From the NCBI GenBank assembly GCA_907163345.1, contig CAJQUN010000061.1, positions 2,542,001 to 2,606,000 on the forward strand: a DNA stretch of 64,000 bases, given 5' to 3'. Below the pieces are notes generated by a model, which was not told the DNA's origin, searched no databases, and was given only the letters and a program-made list of their open reading frames with translations. This stretch comes from Haberlea rhodopensis (Eukaryota > Streptophyta > Magnoliopsida > Lamiales > Gesneriaceae). Shown here piece after piece: positions 34,138 to 44,158 of the stretch. A program made the position numbers and the translations under genes. How positions within the stretch are numbered: position 1 is the stretch's first letter; each line of letters starts with the position of its first letter.

Positions 34138-34586
34138 GCCGCGCCCCAACTGTCGCCAATCTTCACAGATCGCCTCAGGCGATGTATGGATCACCTCAGG
34201 CGATCTAAACCAAAATTCAATGTCGTAGCCTCAGCTGCTCAAAATATTTCATCACCTCAGGCGAAGTCCACATCGCCTCAGGCGAAGTCCACATCGCCTC
34301 AGGCGTTCAACTCATCGCCTCGGGCGAACTCCCCCTGCGCGCGAGCCTCGGTGTCGCTCCAGTCGATGTGCATGGCGATGCCCGCCTAGCTGCCATCGCC
34401 TAGGGCGATGGTCACCATCGCCTGGGGCGATCCAGACCAACATTTGCACACTTGAGTTTCTTCAATAAATCTGCACACTAAGTAGACACAATAGTATAAT
34501 AAACACAAGTTTTGTTGATCATCAAAACTCAAAAATAATCTGGGGATAAATTAAGCATTAAACTCAACCATGCATTTAAGGCTCAT
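34138..34586 (-). repeat. Truncated 3' LTR of the SIRE-like element
   Basis: Matches 38235-38643 of the 5' LTR, with expanded palindromes. In element orientation the U3 start is at 34586 and about 815 bp of the U5 side are missing. Confidence 0.85.
34169..34431. repeat. Phased palindrome array (CGCCTCAGGCG type), SIRE-like 3' LTR
   Basis: Sites of the form ATCGCCTCAGGCGAT are centred at 34176, 34197, 34258, 34279, 34300, 34321, 34360 (weak), 34402 and 34424. Spacings are 21, 61, 21, 21, 21, 39, 42 and 22 bp. Two sites belong to a tandem 21-mer starting GCGAAGTCCACATCGCC, absent from the partner LTR. The half-site GGCGAT is that of the gypsy arrays, in the outward orientation. Confidence 0.88.
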
Positions 34587-34997
34587 GCCTTCTCTGACTC
34601 CCCCATTGGTGCAGATCTTTCGGCTGCTAAGCGTGCTGAGTAAGGGCCTGTACATGAGCATTGTTGGTTCTCTTCAGTACCTCTCCTTCACTAGACCTGG
34701 GGGTTTGAAGAAAAACAAACACGTCTTGTCAGAGCCTCAGCAAAGTGTTCACTTATTTTTCGCCAGGTTAGCATAAAGCGAGAGTTTTCACTGCCTTATA
34801 AGAGAGAGAGAAGCGAGCGTAAAGACTAAAATACCCCTCCACTCCAATATTTGATCTATGGACAGCATCATCGTGGTAAAGGTCGTAATGCCAGAGGAAT
34901 CATTACCGCATGGCATAGATAAGCAAACTTATTATTAATTATTAGATTAGAATTCTATTAAGGGATTTTTTTTTTTATAGATGTTGAGGTGAGTCAA
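34587..34997 (+). pseudogene. Inserted copia RT/RNase H fragment of opposite strand plus unknown sequence
   Basis: The plus frame reads YMSIVGSLQYLSFTRPG at 34650-34702, the well-known copia motif between RT and RNase H. The preceding residues (LTPPLVQ) fit the same region. From about 34705 to 34975 no similarity is seen; a run of T ends it. It sits between the LTR start and the expected purine tract, so it is a capture or insertion rather than part of the SIRE-like polyprotein. Confidence 0.55.
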
Positions 34998-35010
34998 TCT
35001 CCCCCTTTTG
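34998..35010 (-). other. Polypurine tract of the SIRE-like element
   Basis: The minus strand reads CAAAAGGGGGAGA, preceded by TGATCATC, the common SIRE-type tract before TTG and the LTR. Here the LTR start is displaced by the 34587-34997 insertion. Further C-rich runs (CTCTCCCCCT) occur at 35120-35220. Confidence 0.6.
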
Positions 35011-35775
35011 ATGATCACAAAACTTGATAAACTTGAATATGTAATATGCATGAAATGTGAGTAAACATGACTCCCCTTAACAATTGCATAGCACATACAA
35101 GATTACCAAGTAAAGCATAAAGCCAACAACTCTCCCCCTCAAACCATGCATACAAAAGCTCTCCCCCTCAAACAATGCATGAATTAAACTTCAAGTTTAT
35201 CACAAAATTCTCCCCCTTTTTGTGATAATCAAAAAGCATAAAATTCAAATAAACATATCACAAGTATATGTTGACACATAGCCATATTTTACACATGTTC
35301 CTCATAAAGCATGTAATAGCCATAACAACCATGAGATTAAATCTTTGAGAGGAATACAAACATGCGTTTAAGGCAATCAACAATGAATTCTAAACATTGC
35401 AAAGTGTGCATATGTTCTACCAAGAGTTCATGCACTTATGCCCAATAAACATTAAGGTTCTCAAATCATCATTTGATAAAATTATTAATCACATAATTGC
35501 ACATTTCCACATTGCATATTCAAATTTGAATTCAAGACAAATCAAGATACTTACTATAAAAGAATAAGCATACATCATGCATTAAAACAATTTATATGTG
35601 CATATGCTAAGGGGTAATGCATTTTACTACCAATGAATATTGAGCTTCATTATTTATTGATCACAATTAATTTGTGCCAATGCAATTTTGAATTACTCTT
35701 TAAAATGTATAAAATAATTTTACCTTCGATGACAAGAGTGCGTTCTTGTCATTGGTCCTATACCTCGTGCTTCCT
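35011..35775 (-). other. Non-coding interior of the SIRE-like element
   Basis: AT-rich, with several TCTCCCCCT runs near 35130, 35160 and 35210, and no domain on either strand. In a complete element this interval would hold protease, integrase, RT and RNase H. Confidence 0.5.
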
Positions 35776-37271
35776 CTATTGAGGTGAATGATATAATCTC
35801 CTCCTTTGAGTTGCTTGTGCCTTCATCCTCCATTCATTGTTGTCCCTACAAAACAAATTAACAATAGGAGGATCTTTGGTACCCATTTGATTTTTGGGTC
35901 CTTGAGGGTTAGCTTTCATTGACACCTTTGGAATCCATTTCCACCTTTTGTTAGGTTGGTATTGGATTTTGGCAAACCTATACTTATTCTTAGAATGACC
36001 ATCTTTGCAACAATAAGTGCAAGTAGGAGAATTATGCTTTGCTTTAGCCAACAAGCTTGAAAAAGTTTTAGTTTTGCTTGAGAAGCCTAATCCGGCTTTA
36101 TCAAAGCTACAACGTTGCAAGCCAAGCAATTCATTCATCTTTAAACTACTTTCACTAAATTTGCAAAAAGATTTCTTCAAAGAATTTAACTCAGTTTTCA
36201 ATAAATTATATTCTTCATCTTTCTTGGCTACCTCAAATTTGAGTAATTTGTTACTCATCTTGGTTTTTCAAGAACGTCTATAAGCTCATGATAAGAATCT
36301 AGTAATTCATCAAAAGATGGTACCTCATCGTCGCTTTCATATGCTTCATCATTAGCGTCATCTTTGGCCATGAGACAAAGGTTTGTTCCTTCATCATCGG
36401 AGTCACTATCACTCCATGTGGCTATAAGGGCCTTCTTCTTGCCTTTGTCTTCATTCTTCTTCCTAGGACATTTGTTAGCATAATGACATTTTTCTTGACA
36501 ATTATAACAAGTTACATCTTGTTTTGAATCTTGTTTGGTAGCACTAGAGGTCTTTGGCTTGTTATGATTGTTGAAGAACTTCTTGAACTTTCTAGTGAAC
36601 AAGATCATCTCTTCATCATCATCATCTTCTTCATCATCGGATTGATCTTTCCTCCCGACCAAGGCGATCCCTTTTCTTATGGGTCTATCATCCTCCTTTA
36701 TTCCTTTCCTTGTCGATACTTCAAGTTCATGGGTCACCAATGTGCCATGAAGTTCATCAAGGTCATAGGATGCACTTTCTCCTTTGTTTGATTCTATAAT
36801 GGCCGTCCTCTTGGCATCCCATTCTTTTGGCAACGCTCTTAGAGCTCTTCTCCATATTTGCTTTGGAGGGTACTTCTCTCCAAGTTGGGCGAGCTCGTTT
36901 ATGATTTGGGTGAGCCTTCTAAACATTGAATGAACCTCTTCTCCGGACTCCATCTCAAATGTCTCATATTTGAGTTGTAGTAGGTCTATCTTTGTCTCTT
37001 TCACTTGGTTGGTTCCTTCATGATAAATTTGTAATTTGTCCCATATCTCCTTTGCGGTTGAGCACATCGAGATCTGGTTGTACTCCTTCATATCTAAAGC
37101 ACATTGTAAAATATTAATAGCTTTAGCATTTTGAGATATTAAAATCATATCCGCTCTTGTGAAGTCGTCCATTTCTTTGGGAACACTTATTCCCCCAACT
37201 TCCTTTAGAGGAGTGTGTGGACCTTTCACAATGATCTTCCATAGGTCATAATCTACGGATTGGATGTACAT
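35776..37271 (-). pseudogene. SIRE-type copia gag with zinc knuckle, frameshifted
   Basis: The frame 37271-36255 (338 codons) has MYIQSVDYDLWKIIVKGPHT, the gag core KEIWDKLQIYHEGTNQVKET and KIDLLQLKYETFEMESGEEV, LRALPKEWDAKRTAI and an acidic linker. The knuckle CYNCQEKCHYANKC has CX2CX4HX4C spacing, with Lys-Cys where Gly is usual. After a frameshift at 36255, the frame 36258-35776 continues with a coiled Lys/Glu region and a second Cys cluster (CTYCCKDGHSKNKY, with the last Cys changed to Tyr). This two-knuckle tail is typical of SIRE gag. The first Met used is internal; the true N-terminus may lie upstream of 37271. Confidence 0.85.
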
Positions 37272-37398
37272 AGATTCTATTTTCCAATACCCGTAGTTAT
37301 CACCCGTGAAGAGCGGAGGGCGATTTGTTTATTGACCTTGAGCAAACTCATTGCTAGATTAGCCACAGAAAAATTTTGATTTAAAACAAAAATCAAAT

Positions 37399-37411
37399 GG
37401 CTCTGATACCA
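37399..37411 (-). other. Primer-binding site, initiator tRNA-Met type (SIRE-like element)
   Basis: The minus strand reads TGGTATCAGAGCC two bases after the LTR end CCAACA. It is an exact initiator-Met complement and fixes the 5' LTR on the right. Confidence 0.9.
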
Positions 37412-37681
37412 CTTGTTGGAACCGAAGAGGGAGGTGAATGAGGTTCCTTGGCTACTTTAGCTTCTTAAAATGAGTTTGCAAAAATAAAAGAGTTTGCGAA
37501 GCGGAAGACTTCAAGTCAATCGATAAATAATAAAATAAAGAACTAAATAAACATATAATGCGTAATGTAATAAAGCGGTAAAGAATAAGAAGATTTGTTA
37601 TAGAAGTTCGACGATAAATTGCCTACGTATCCTCTTCCCGGGTAGATAACTTCCAACCTAGGTTCCACTAGAACGAATGAT

Positions 37682-37875
37682 CTTGGCCTTGAGGGCTCCA
37701 AGTTAGCCACAATACAACTCTTCCCGAGTACACAAAGCTCTTCACGAGCACAACACTCTTCACGAGTCTTCTTGGCCTTAAGGGCTCCAAGGATAGCCAC
37801 ACACAACTCTTCCCGAGTTATCAACACTCTTCACGAGTCTTCTTGGCCTTAAGGGCTCCAAGGATAGCCACAACA
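37682..37875. repeat. Tandem repeats in the SIRE-like 5' LTR
   Basis: A unit containing CTTGGCCTTAAGGGCTCCAA occurs at 37682, 37771 and 37842, separated by 89 and 71 bp. The linkers are rich in ACTCTTCACGAGT and ACTCTTCCCGAGT. The truncated LTR lacks this region. Confidence 0.8.
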
Positions 37876-38200
37876 CATGCACCAACTTTACTTGTTGATG
37901 ACTTTACAATATCCAACTTGCTTTGGTGTTGGAGGACCTTACAATAACTCAACAAACACCTTCACGGTGTACCAACATGAAGAACACAAGACTCTAACAA
38001 AAAGAATGAATCATAAACTCCACAACAGAAATGTATGGAGATTGCAATGCTATTTGAAATTTGAATTAGCAAAGCTTTGATGAAGTTTGTAGGCTTGTTT
38101 CTTGTCTTCAAAAAGCTCCAAAAGATCAGTATTTATAGTGTAGGAGTCCCCCAAGGCTCCTACAAGCCGTTGCTACACATAAGGCTGAAATCACTCCACG

Positions 38201-38470
38201 ATCGCCTCGGACATCGCCTTGGGTGATCACCATCGTCGCGCCCCAACGGTCGCCAATATTCACAGATTGCCTCAGGCGATGTATGGATCACCTCAGGCGA
38301 TCTAAACCAAAATTCAATGCCGTAGCCTCAGCTGCTCAAAATATTTCATCGCCTCAGGTGTTCAACTCATCACCTTGGCGGGCGAACACCCCCCTGCGCA
38401 CGAGCCTCGGCGTCGCTCCAGTCGATGTGCGTGGCGATGCCCCGCCTGGCTGCCATCGCCTGGGGCGATC
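38201..38470. repeat. Phased palindrome array, SIRE-like 5' LTR
   Basis: Sites are centred at 38273, 38294, 38355, 38376, 38419 (weak) and 38462, with weaker sites near 38208 and 38220. Spacings from 38273 are 21, 61, 21, 43 and 43 bp. It has two fewer 21-bp units than the other LTR. Confidence 0.82.
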
Positions 38471-38646
38471 CAGACCAGAATTTGCACACTTGATTTTCTT
38501 CAATAAATTCACTTTTCAACCAATAAATCTGCACACTAAGTAGACATAATAGTATAATAAACACAAGTTTTGTTGATCATCAAAACTCAAAAATAATCCG
38601 GGGATAAATTAAGCATTAAACTCAACCATGCGTTTAAGGCTCAACA

Positions 38647-40410
38647 GTTGGTATGACACATGTGTGATTTAGGCAATTGATATGGCTGTGTTAGATTAAT
38701 TTAGGTATACATGGTGTCGTACCTCTACATAGAAGGCATGACTTTGAAACATCATAGGACACATGGAATTAGTATGACATGAGTGTTGGATAGAATATAT
38801 ATAAATATAAAATTAGATGAAAAATACATATAAAACACCATAACTCACCTACAAAAGCTCTACACATGCTCTCTTGTACCCTTATTTTCTTTGCTTGGTT
38901 CTAGCTTGGAATAATGTTCAAAATGAAGTATGTGGTAAGGATAAGTGGCATGATCTACTTTTATGTAGTTAGTTGGTGTAATAACTTAATTATGGTGCTT
39001 TATATGCAATTCAAGAAGCATGTGATTGTTTGAAGGAATATTGAAGTTATATGTTGTTGAATTCAATGACCTAAGTTGTAATCTTCTGAAAACATGTATC
39101 TATCATGAGTAAATGATGTTTTATGAAGTTTTGATGGTGAATTATGAGATGAGGAATTGGAACAATGAAGATAAACATGCAAATCACCATGTTCTGAATT
39201 TTACAGGGCATAGTGATCGATCGCTAGGAGTATAAGTGTTTAGCGATCGATCGCTAACGAGTACAGATCGATCGCTAGAAAGTCGTAACATTTTGTCAAA
39301 ATTGGACTTAAAGTGTTTAGCGATCGATCGCTAACGAGTACAGATCGATCGCTAGAAAGTCGTAACATTTTGTCAAAATTGGACTTAAATAGCGATCGAT
39401 CGCTAGCAATGACCGATCGATCGCTAGGGTTATAAAAATTGAAGGGATCGATCGCTAGAAACGTCTATCGATCGCTAAGATGAATTTTTTGAAAATGTTA
39501 TATTTTGTGGAAAGATTGATGGTGAAGCCTATTTTAACATGGTATAGTGTTGATATTCATGTAGCACCATCACAGAGGACAGAACAGAGAGGTGGTTAAT
39601 CATTGACGCCTACACTTATATATGTTGTACAACACAACATGTATGTGTTGACGTACGAGTATTGATATTCAATTGTGTTTCTTCTATATGATGATATGAT
39701 GATGATATCTTGTTAGTAAGATATTGGTCATGTAAGGTACAATGCTGTTGAAGTATAGATGATTGTGAATCTCATATGTGATTGGTGTTGTGAAGCACGA
39801 TGCTGTTGGCATTTGATTGGTTTTATGATTATTCTATATCGTTGATGCCATGTGAGAGGTATGCTATTATTGGGCATATGCTTTGGCATGAGAGGTATGC
39901 TCTTGTTGGGCATATGCTTTTGATGTTATATTGTTATTGTGTGATGATGAGATCGTTGAAGCCATGTGAGAGGTTTGCCATTGTTGGACATATGTTATGG
40001 TTGTTTCTATATGTTGTTGAGGTATCTAGTTGATGCCATGAGAAGTATGCTCTTGTTGGCATATGCTTTGGCTGTTATAACGTGTGAGGACGGAAAAGTG
40101 TGATGTGCTGCTAATATGGGACGTGAAGGCTGAGCCACTGACATATTACGCTAAGAGACATATCATATCGTTTCCGTAATAATAGGATATTGACTGAAAT
40201 ATGTGATGACATATTTAGCATGTATATTATGTTTTGAGATATTTTAAGGAACAACCAGGAAGGAGTATTATAAATGCATGAAATTATAATAAGTTGTTTA
40301 TCCAGTTTTTATGCATTATATTGATGTTGAATTGTAAACATCATTTTGATATACTCATGTGTTATGTGGTTGTTTTGTATGGACTCATAGCTAGGGAAAG
40401 CTGGGATTGT
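38647..40410 (+). repeat. Second copy of the old Tekay-like LTR (probable 3' LTR, truncated)
   Basis: Collinear with 11970-13704. It begins abruptly at the edge of the SIRE-like element and ends at GGGATTGT, exactly where Athila-like LTR sequence begins in the first copy too. Differences from the first copy are scattered at roughly one base in ten, with several small indels. Confidence 0.85.
39212..39477. repeat. Phased palindrome array, second copy of the old Tekay-like LTR
   Basis: Left half-sites end at 39218, 39248, 39269, 39325, 39346, 39397, 39418, 39449 and 39469. Spacings are 30, 21, 56, 21, 51, 21, 31 and 20 bp. A 77-bp tandem duplication (units starting near 39235 and 39312) has duplicated one complete pair. 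Confidence 0.88.
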
Positions 40411-41073
40411 TGATCGCTATTACTTTAAACAATATTTTCCATTGTAGCGATTGTGTACCGCAAGTGCACGGTGTCAAGTTTTAGTATAATGATTTTAAAA
40501 ATATGAATGTCGAACCCACGAGGACTAGGAAATAATTATCAAATTCAATTAGTTTAAGTATATTTAGCCTACAAATATTAGTGATGATTAATTAGCTAAA
40601 TTGACTAATGACACGGAATTCAACCCAACAAGTAGTAAATAGAATATAATCAGTAGAGACAATTATCAAGACTTTCGGTTCACCCATGCAATCCTCCACA
40701 ATTCGCCTATAGTTAAGAATTAAATTCAAACGTTCTAAGGTGACGAGTTTCCCTAATGCACTTGTTATACTTTGGTCTAGTTATAACAAGTTTAATACTA
40801 AGATGCAACAAGGCAATGGTCATGCACTTAACACTCAATATTGTATGTTGATTTATGAAAACTTCTAGCCTTCGACTTTGGTAAATCTATTGCTATCACA
40901 CATGTATTTGACTTTATCTTTTGATCTTAGTCTGAAATCTACGGTTTAGTTTACTATATCGTATCGCAATCTCCTATGGTCAATTCATCGCAATAAATAA
41001 TCAATCAATGGTGATTAATCCATTGAAAACATGAACAATAATAAATTAAACTCAAAGAATTGTAAGAATCAAT
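40411..41073 (-). repeat. Fragment of an Athila-like element 2 LTR
   Basis: About 660 bp matching 13705-14365 and 21178-21760, starting with TGATCGCTATT at the same LTR position as element 2. The match stops at GTAAGAATCAAT, before the palindrome array. No second end or target duplication is found, so a deletion or breakpoint lies at 41073. Confidence 0.85.
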
Positions 41074-41513
41074 TCGAATTTCTTGAACTAACCGCAATCC
41101 TTCGTATACGTTGGGATTCCATTGATGAAAAAGGACTGTGGAAAGCTTGAAACCAATTCGAGCGGCAAAAGTAAGCTGACATGTTTTATCAAGCAAGATG
41201 TTATTCTCTTTGCGTTTCTTTGTGATTTAATCTTTTGACAGATTTTTATTTATTTTAAAGTATGATCAGAAGTCTGAAATATATGAAAATATATATATTT
41301 TTTGATAATAGTTAGCAAAAAAAAGTGGATTTTATTCTTTTATCGTATTTTCATAATGTTTAGTTTATGAAAATATTGGTTACAAAAAGGTGGGAAATTT
41401 ATTTAAGTGGTGTAGATATATTTTCAATTTCTTGAACGAAAAATGAGAATTTGGATTAGAAACTTCCAAAAGACCTTTTTTTTTTGTGCTGGATAAAAGA
41501 CTTTATTCTTGAC
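41074..41513. other. Unassigned sequence
   Basis: AT-rich. A short less AT-rich patch at 41075-41185 could be a fragment of coding sequence on the minus strand (ARIGFKLSTVLFHQWNPNVY), but I recognise no family. Nothing else is supported. Confidence 0.4.
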
Positions 41514-42246
41514 CTATGATGTATGGACACTCCTAAAAATCACATGGTGCAGTGTCGGACACTTTTGGATACCAACACTTCTCAGACATTTCTCGAACAC
41601 GTGTCGGACACGCCACGTGGCATGTCCTTAATTTTATTAAAAAAATGAAATCGGGCACCCGTGTCGGACACTCCCCTCAAAAGAGGACACCCGTGTCAGA
41701 CACGGTCGATGGACGTGTCCGACACAGAGAGGACATTTTTGGATGTTAATTGTACAATTTAAAAAGTTTTTGGCTAAAATGAAATTTAGATGTGTTAGTT
41801 AAACTTCATGTTAAGTGAAATAATATACATTTGTTGTTAGTATGAGTGATACTATGATGATCTCAGTGACATAAATTTATATATATTATTTTTGAATTTG
41901 GTAAGAATATTTTTGGTGTTATCTTTTATTTGAACGTGTTTGTTAAACTTTATATTAATTAAAGTAATATGTATTTGGTGTTAGTATGAGTGATAATATG
42001 ATGATTCAAGTGACATTCATTTATTTATATGCTTCTTGAATGTGGTAAGCATATTTTTGTTGATTTTACATGGTTTTAGAATTTAAAAAATCTGATATTT
42101 GTAATACATTACAAGTTTAATATATAAATTTAAAAATATATGGATGTGTCACAGCCGTGTCGTATCCTGAAAATTTTGAAAATCCATGTCGCCATGTCCG
42201 TGTCGTGTCGTGTTAGTGTCGCCGTGTCAGTTTCTATGCATCGTAG
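41514..42246. mobile_element. hAT-like MITE with 8-bp TSD TTCTTGAC
   Basis: The exact duplication TTCTTGAC lies at 41506-41513 and 42247-42254. The ends CTATGATGTATGGA and the complement of TCTATGCATCGTAG form imperfect inverted repeats. The subterminal regions are filled with GTGTCGGACAC-like motifs (41552-41730 and 42140-42225), a familiar pattern of plant non-autonomous hAT families. 733 bp, no transposase. Confidence 0.88.
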
Positions 42247-42254
42247 TTCTTGAC

Positions 42255-42651
42255 TAATCTTTTACTGAAAATTGATTGTACACAAACAAAATACTGAGTC
42301 CATGGAGAGAAATGTTTATCCAGGAATATACACCACAAGTAATAAAGACGATGTCCAGGAGAATGTCATTTCTTAAAATGAATCTTGCGGAGTGGTGCTA
42401 TCAAACGAAACTCCAAAAGCATTACAAAAAGCTTTGAGGAATCAACAAAACAGCTCATCTTTGTTGTACAGGGAATGATATCATTACAATCATTGAAAAC
42501 TACCCCCAAAGGCTGAAGATGAAAAAGCACAGAGCTCGTACATATTCCCGATGAAGTAGTAACAGAGGAAATATGTCTTCATGGAGGCCTAGAAAGTTCT
42601 GGTCAAAACAGAAAGTCATAAGTTACAGATCTGGGCAAAGATCAGGACCAA
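42255..42651 (+). pseudogene. Pararetrovirus-like leader and start of first open frame (left of solo LTR)
   Basis: A basic reading frame beginning near ATG 42572 (MSSWRPRKFWSKQ) runs into the target site ACCAA at 42647-42651. It continues in the same frame at 46947 on the other side of the solo LTR. The sequence before 42572 has stops and one possible frameshift. Viral origin is inferred from the collinear downstream part, not from this piece alone. Confidence 0.4.
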
Positions 42652-43376
42652 TGTAATGCATCGATATGAATCATATATGCTTGATGTGATTATTGCGTAA
42701 ATCATGTGATAATTACGACATGCTGTGGACTCGAATTCGGGTTGAATTGAGTGTGATAAATAGATGACAAGTTTGATAAGACATTACATATTTTGAGTTG
42801 AGAACATAGACATATAATTATGTATTGGCTTGCCATGTTGGTGCATGTCTTGTTGTATCATGGACAAGAGAACTTAGAAGCATTAGGTGTGTAGTGAGAT
42901 ACTACTTTGCTGCGCATTTAACATGCATTTGAGAGGAAGTTCACCTGAATTTGCATTTGAGTTGGAGGTTAATATATATATCCAAGATCAGATTTTATAA
43001 AACATAACACACCTACAAATTTCTACAAGTTGCTCTCAACCATTGTTTCTTCTCTTGAACTTTTGTCTTGAGTTTGATAAGGGAAATCAAAGGGAAGCTT
43101 CTTGTGTAACAACATCAAAATGAATTGGTAAGGATTTTGTGATTTGTGAGCTTGTATAAACATATATTGTGTAGGATATTTCTTAAAGTCGTGTTGAAGC
43201 AAGTGTGAATTGAATTAGATGGAATTAAAGAGCATAAACTTATGTTTTATGAAAAGAATGTGTATATCATGCTTTAGTGTAACTTTGATGAAAATTTGGT
43301 AGGTTGATATGAGATATGGAGTTGGAACCATGGGGATAAACTTGAAAATCGCCATGTTCTAAAAATTTCAGTCATC

Positions 43377-43580
43377 GATGATCGATCGCGAGCCCTTTGG
43401 TGATCGATCGCCAAAGCAGGTAAGGTAGTGAAATGTTACGACGAGCGATCACGAGAAACATCCCGATCTATAGTGAGGAAACAGAAAATTGTGACGATCG
43501 ATCGCGAGAGAGTGGCGATCGATCTCGATGAGACATAACTTTTTGGCGATCGATTGGTGATAATGGGCATTCGATCACTT
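43377..43580. repeat. Phased palindrome array, solo LTR
   Basis: Eight sites, several decayed. Left half-sites end at 43383, 43405, 43450, 43468, 43499, 43520, 43551 and 43572. Spacings are 22, 45, 18, 31, 21, 31 and 21 bp. It begins about 732 bp from the LTR start, nearly the same offset as in the younger Tekay-like LTR (745 bp). Confidence 0.85.
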
Positions 43581-43722
43581 GGATTTTTGAAAACTGTTTT
43601 ATTTTCTTGGAATTTAATGGTGAAGCCTATTATGACATTGTATATTGTTGATTTTGATGTAGCATCATCATAGGGGACAAGACAGAGAGGCTGTTAAATA
43701 TTGACGCCTGATATTAGATATT

Positions 43723-43762
43723 TTGTATCGCACGACTGGTGTTGTCGCACGACTGGTGTTGT
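43723..43762. repeat. Short tandem repeat in the solo LTR
   Basis: CGCACGACTGGTGTTGT occurs twice in direct succession near 43728 and 43745. Confidence 0.75.
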
Positions 43763-44158
43763 ACAAGTATTAATCTTATTGTTGATGTGATGTTGATTAC
43801 ATGTGTTGAGATTGAGATATATGATTGTTGTAATCATATTGTTGTACATTAATGTTGTTGAGGCATATAGTTTATGCCATAAGAGGTATGCTACTGTTGG
43901 GCATACGATTTGGCTGTTATAATGTGTGAGGACGGAAATATGATATGTGCTGCTAAAATGGGACGTGAAGGCTGAGCCACTGACATATTGAGCTGAGATG
44001 CATATCATATATGTCTCGTTGTAACAGGATGATGAATGAGACATGTCATGACATATTTGTATTTTGTGGTGCATGGTATAGAAACAATCACAGTTGAGAT
44101 ATTACGATGTTTATTTATCGTATTGTGTATTCTTGTTGATATGGGAGTGAGATGGTTG

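Larger units (their letters stand above)
34138..38646 (-). mobile_element. SIRE-like Ty1/copia element, gag only, 3' LTR truncated
   Basis: Minus orientation: 5' LTR at 37414-38646, initiator-Met primer site, SIRE-type gag, AT-rich interior with purine tracts, and a 3' LTR fragment at 34138-34586. The LTR ends are TGTTG and CAACA. No polymerase is present. The right flank reads GTTGG, but there is no matching left duplication because the U5 side of the 3' LTR and the neighbouring host sequence are deleted. A plus-strand copia RT fragment lies between the LTR fragment and the purine tract. Confidence 0.85.
37414..38646 (-). repeat. 5' LTR of the SIRE-like element
   Basis: 1,233 bp from TGTTGGAACC to GGCTCAACA. 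It contains a U5-side repeat region (37680-37870), in which CTTGGCCTTAAGGGCTCCAA and CTCTTCACGAGT recur at 71- and 89-bp steps, and a palindrome array. Confidence 0.88.

Noticed and set aside
36531..36791. Plus-strand frame opposite the SIRE-type gag
   Set aside because: Antisense shadow of the gag reading frame, without domain of its own.
41075..41200. Minus-strand coding-like patch
   Set aside because: Only about 35 codons look protein-like, no family recognised and no splice context that decides it.
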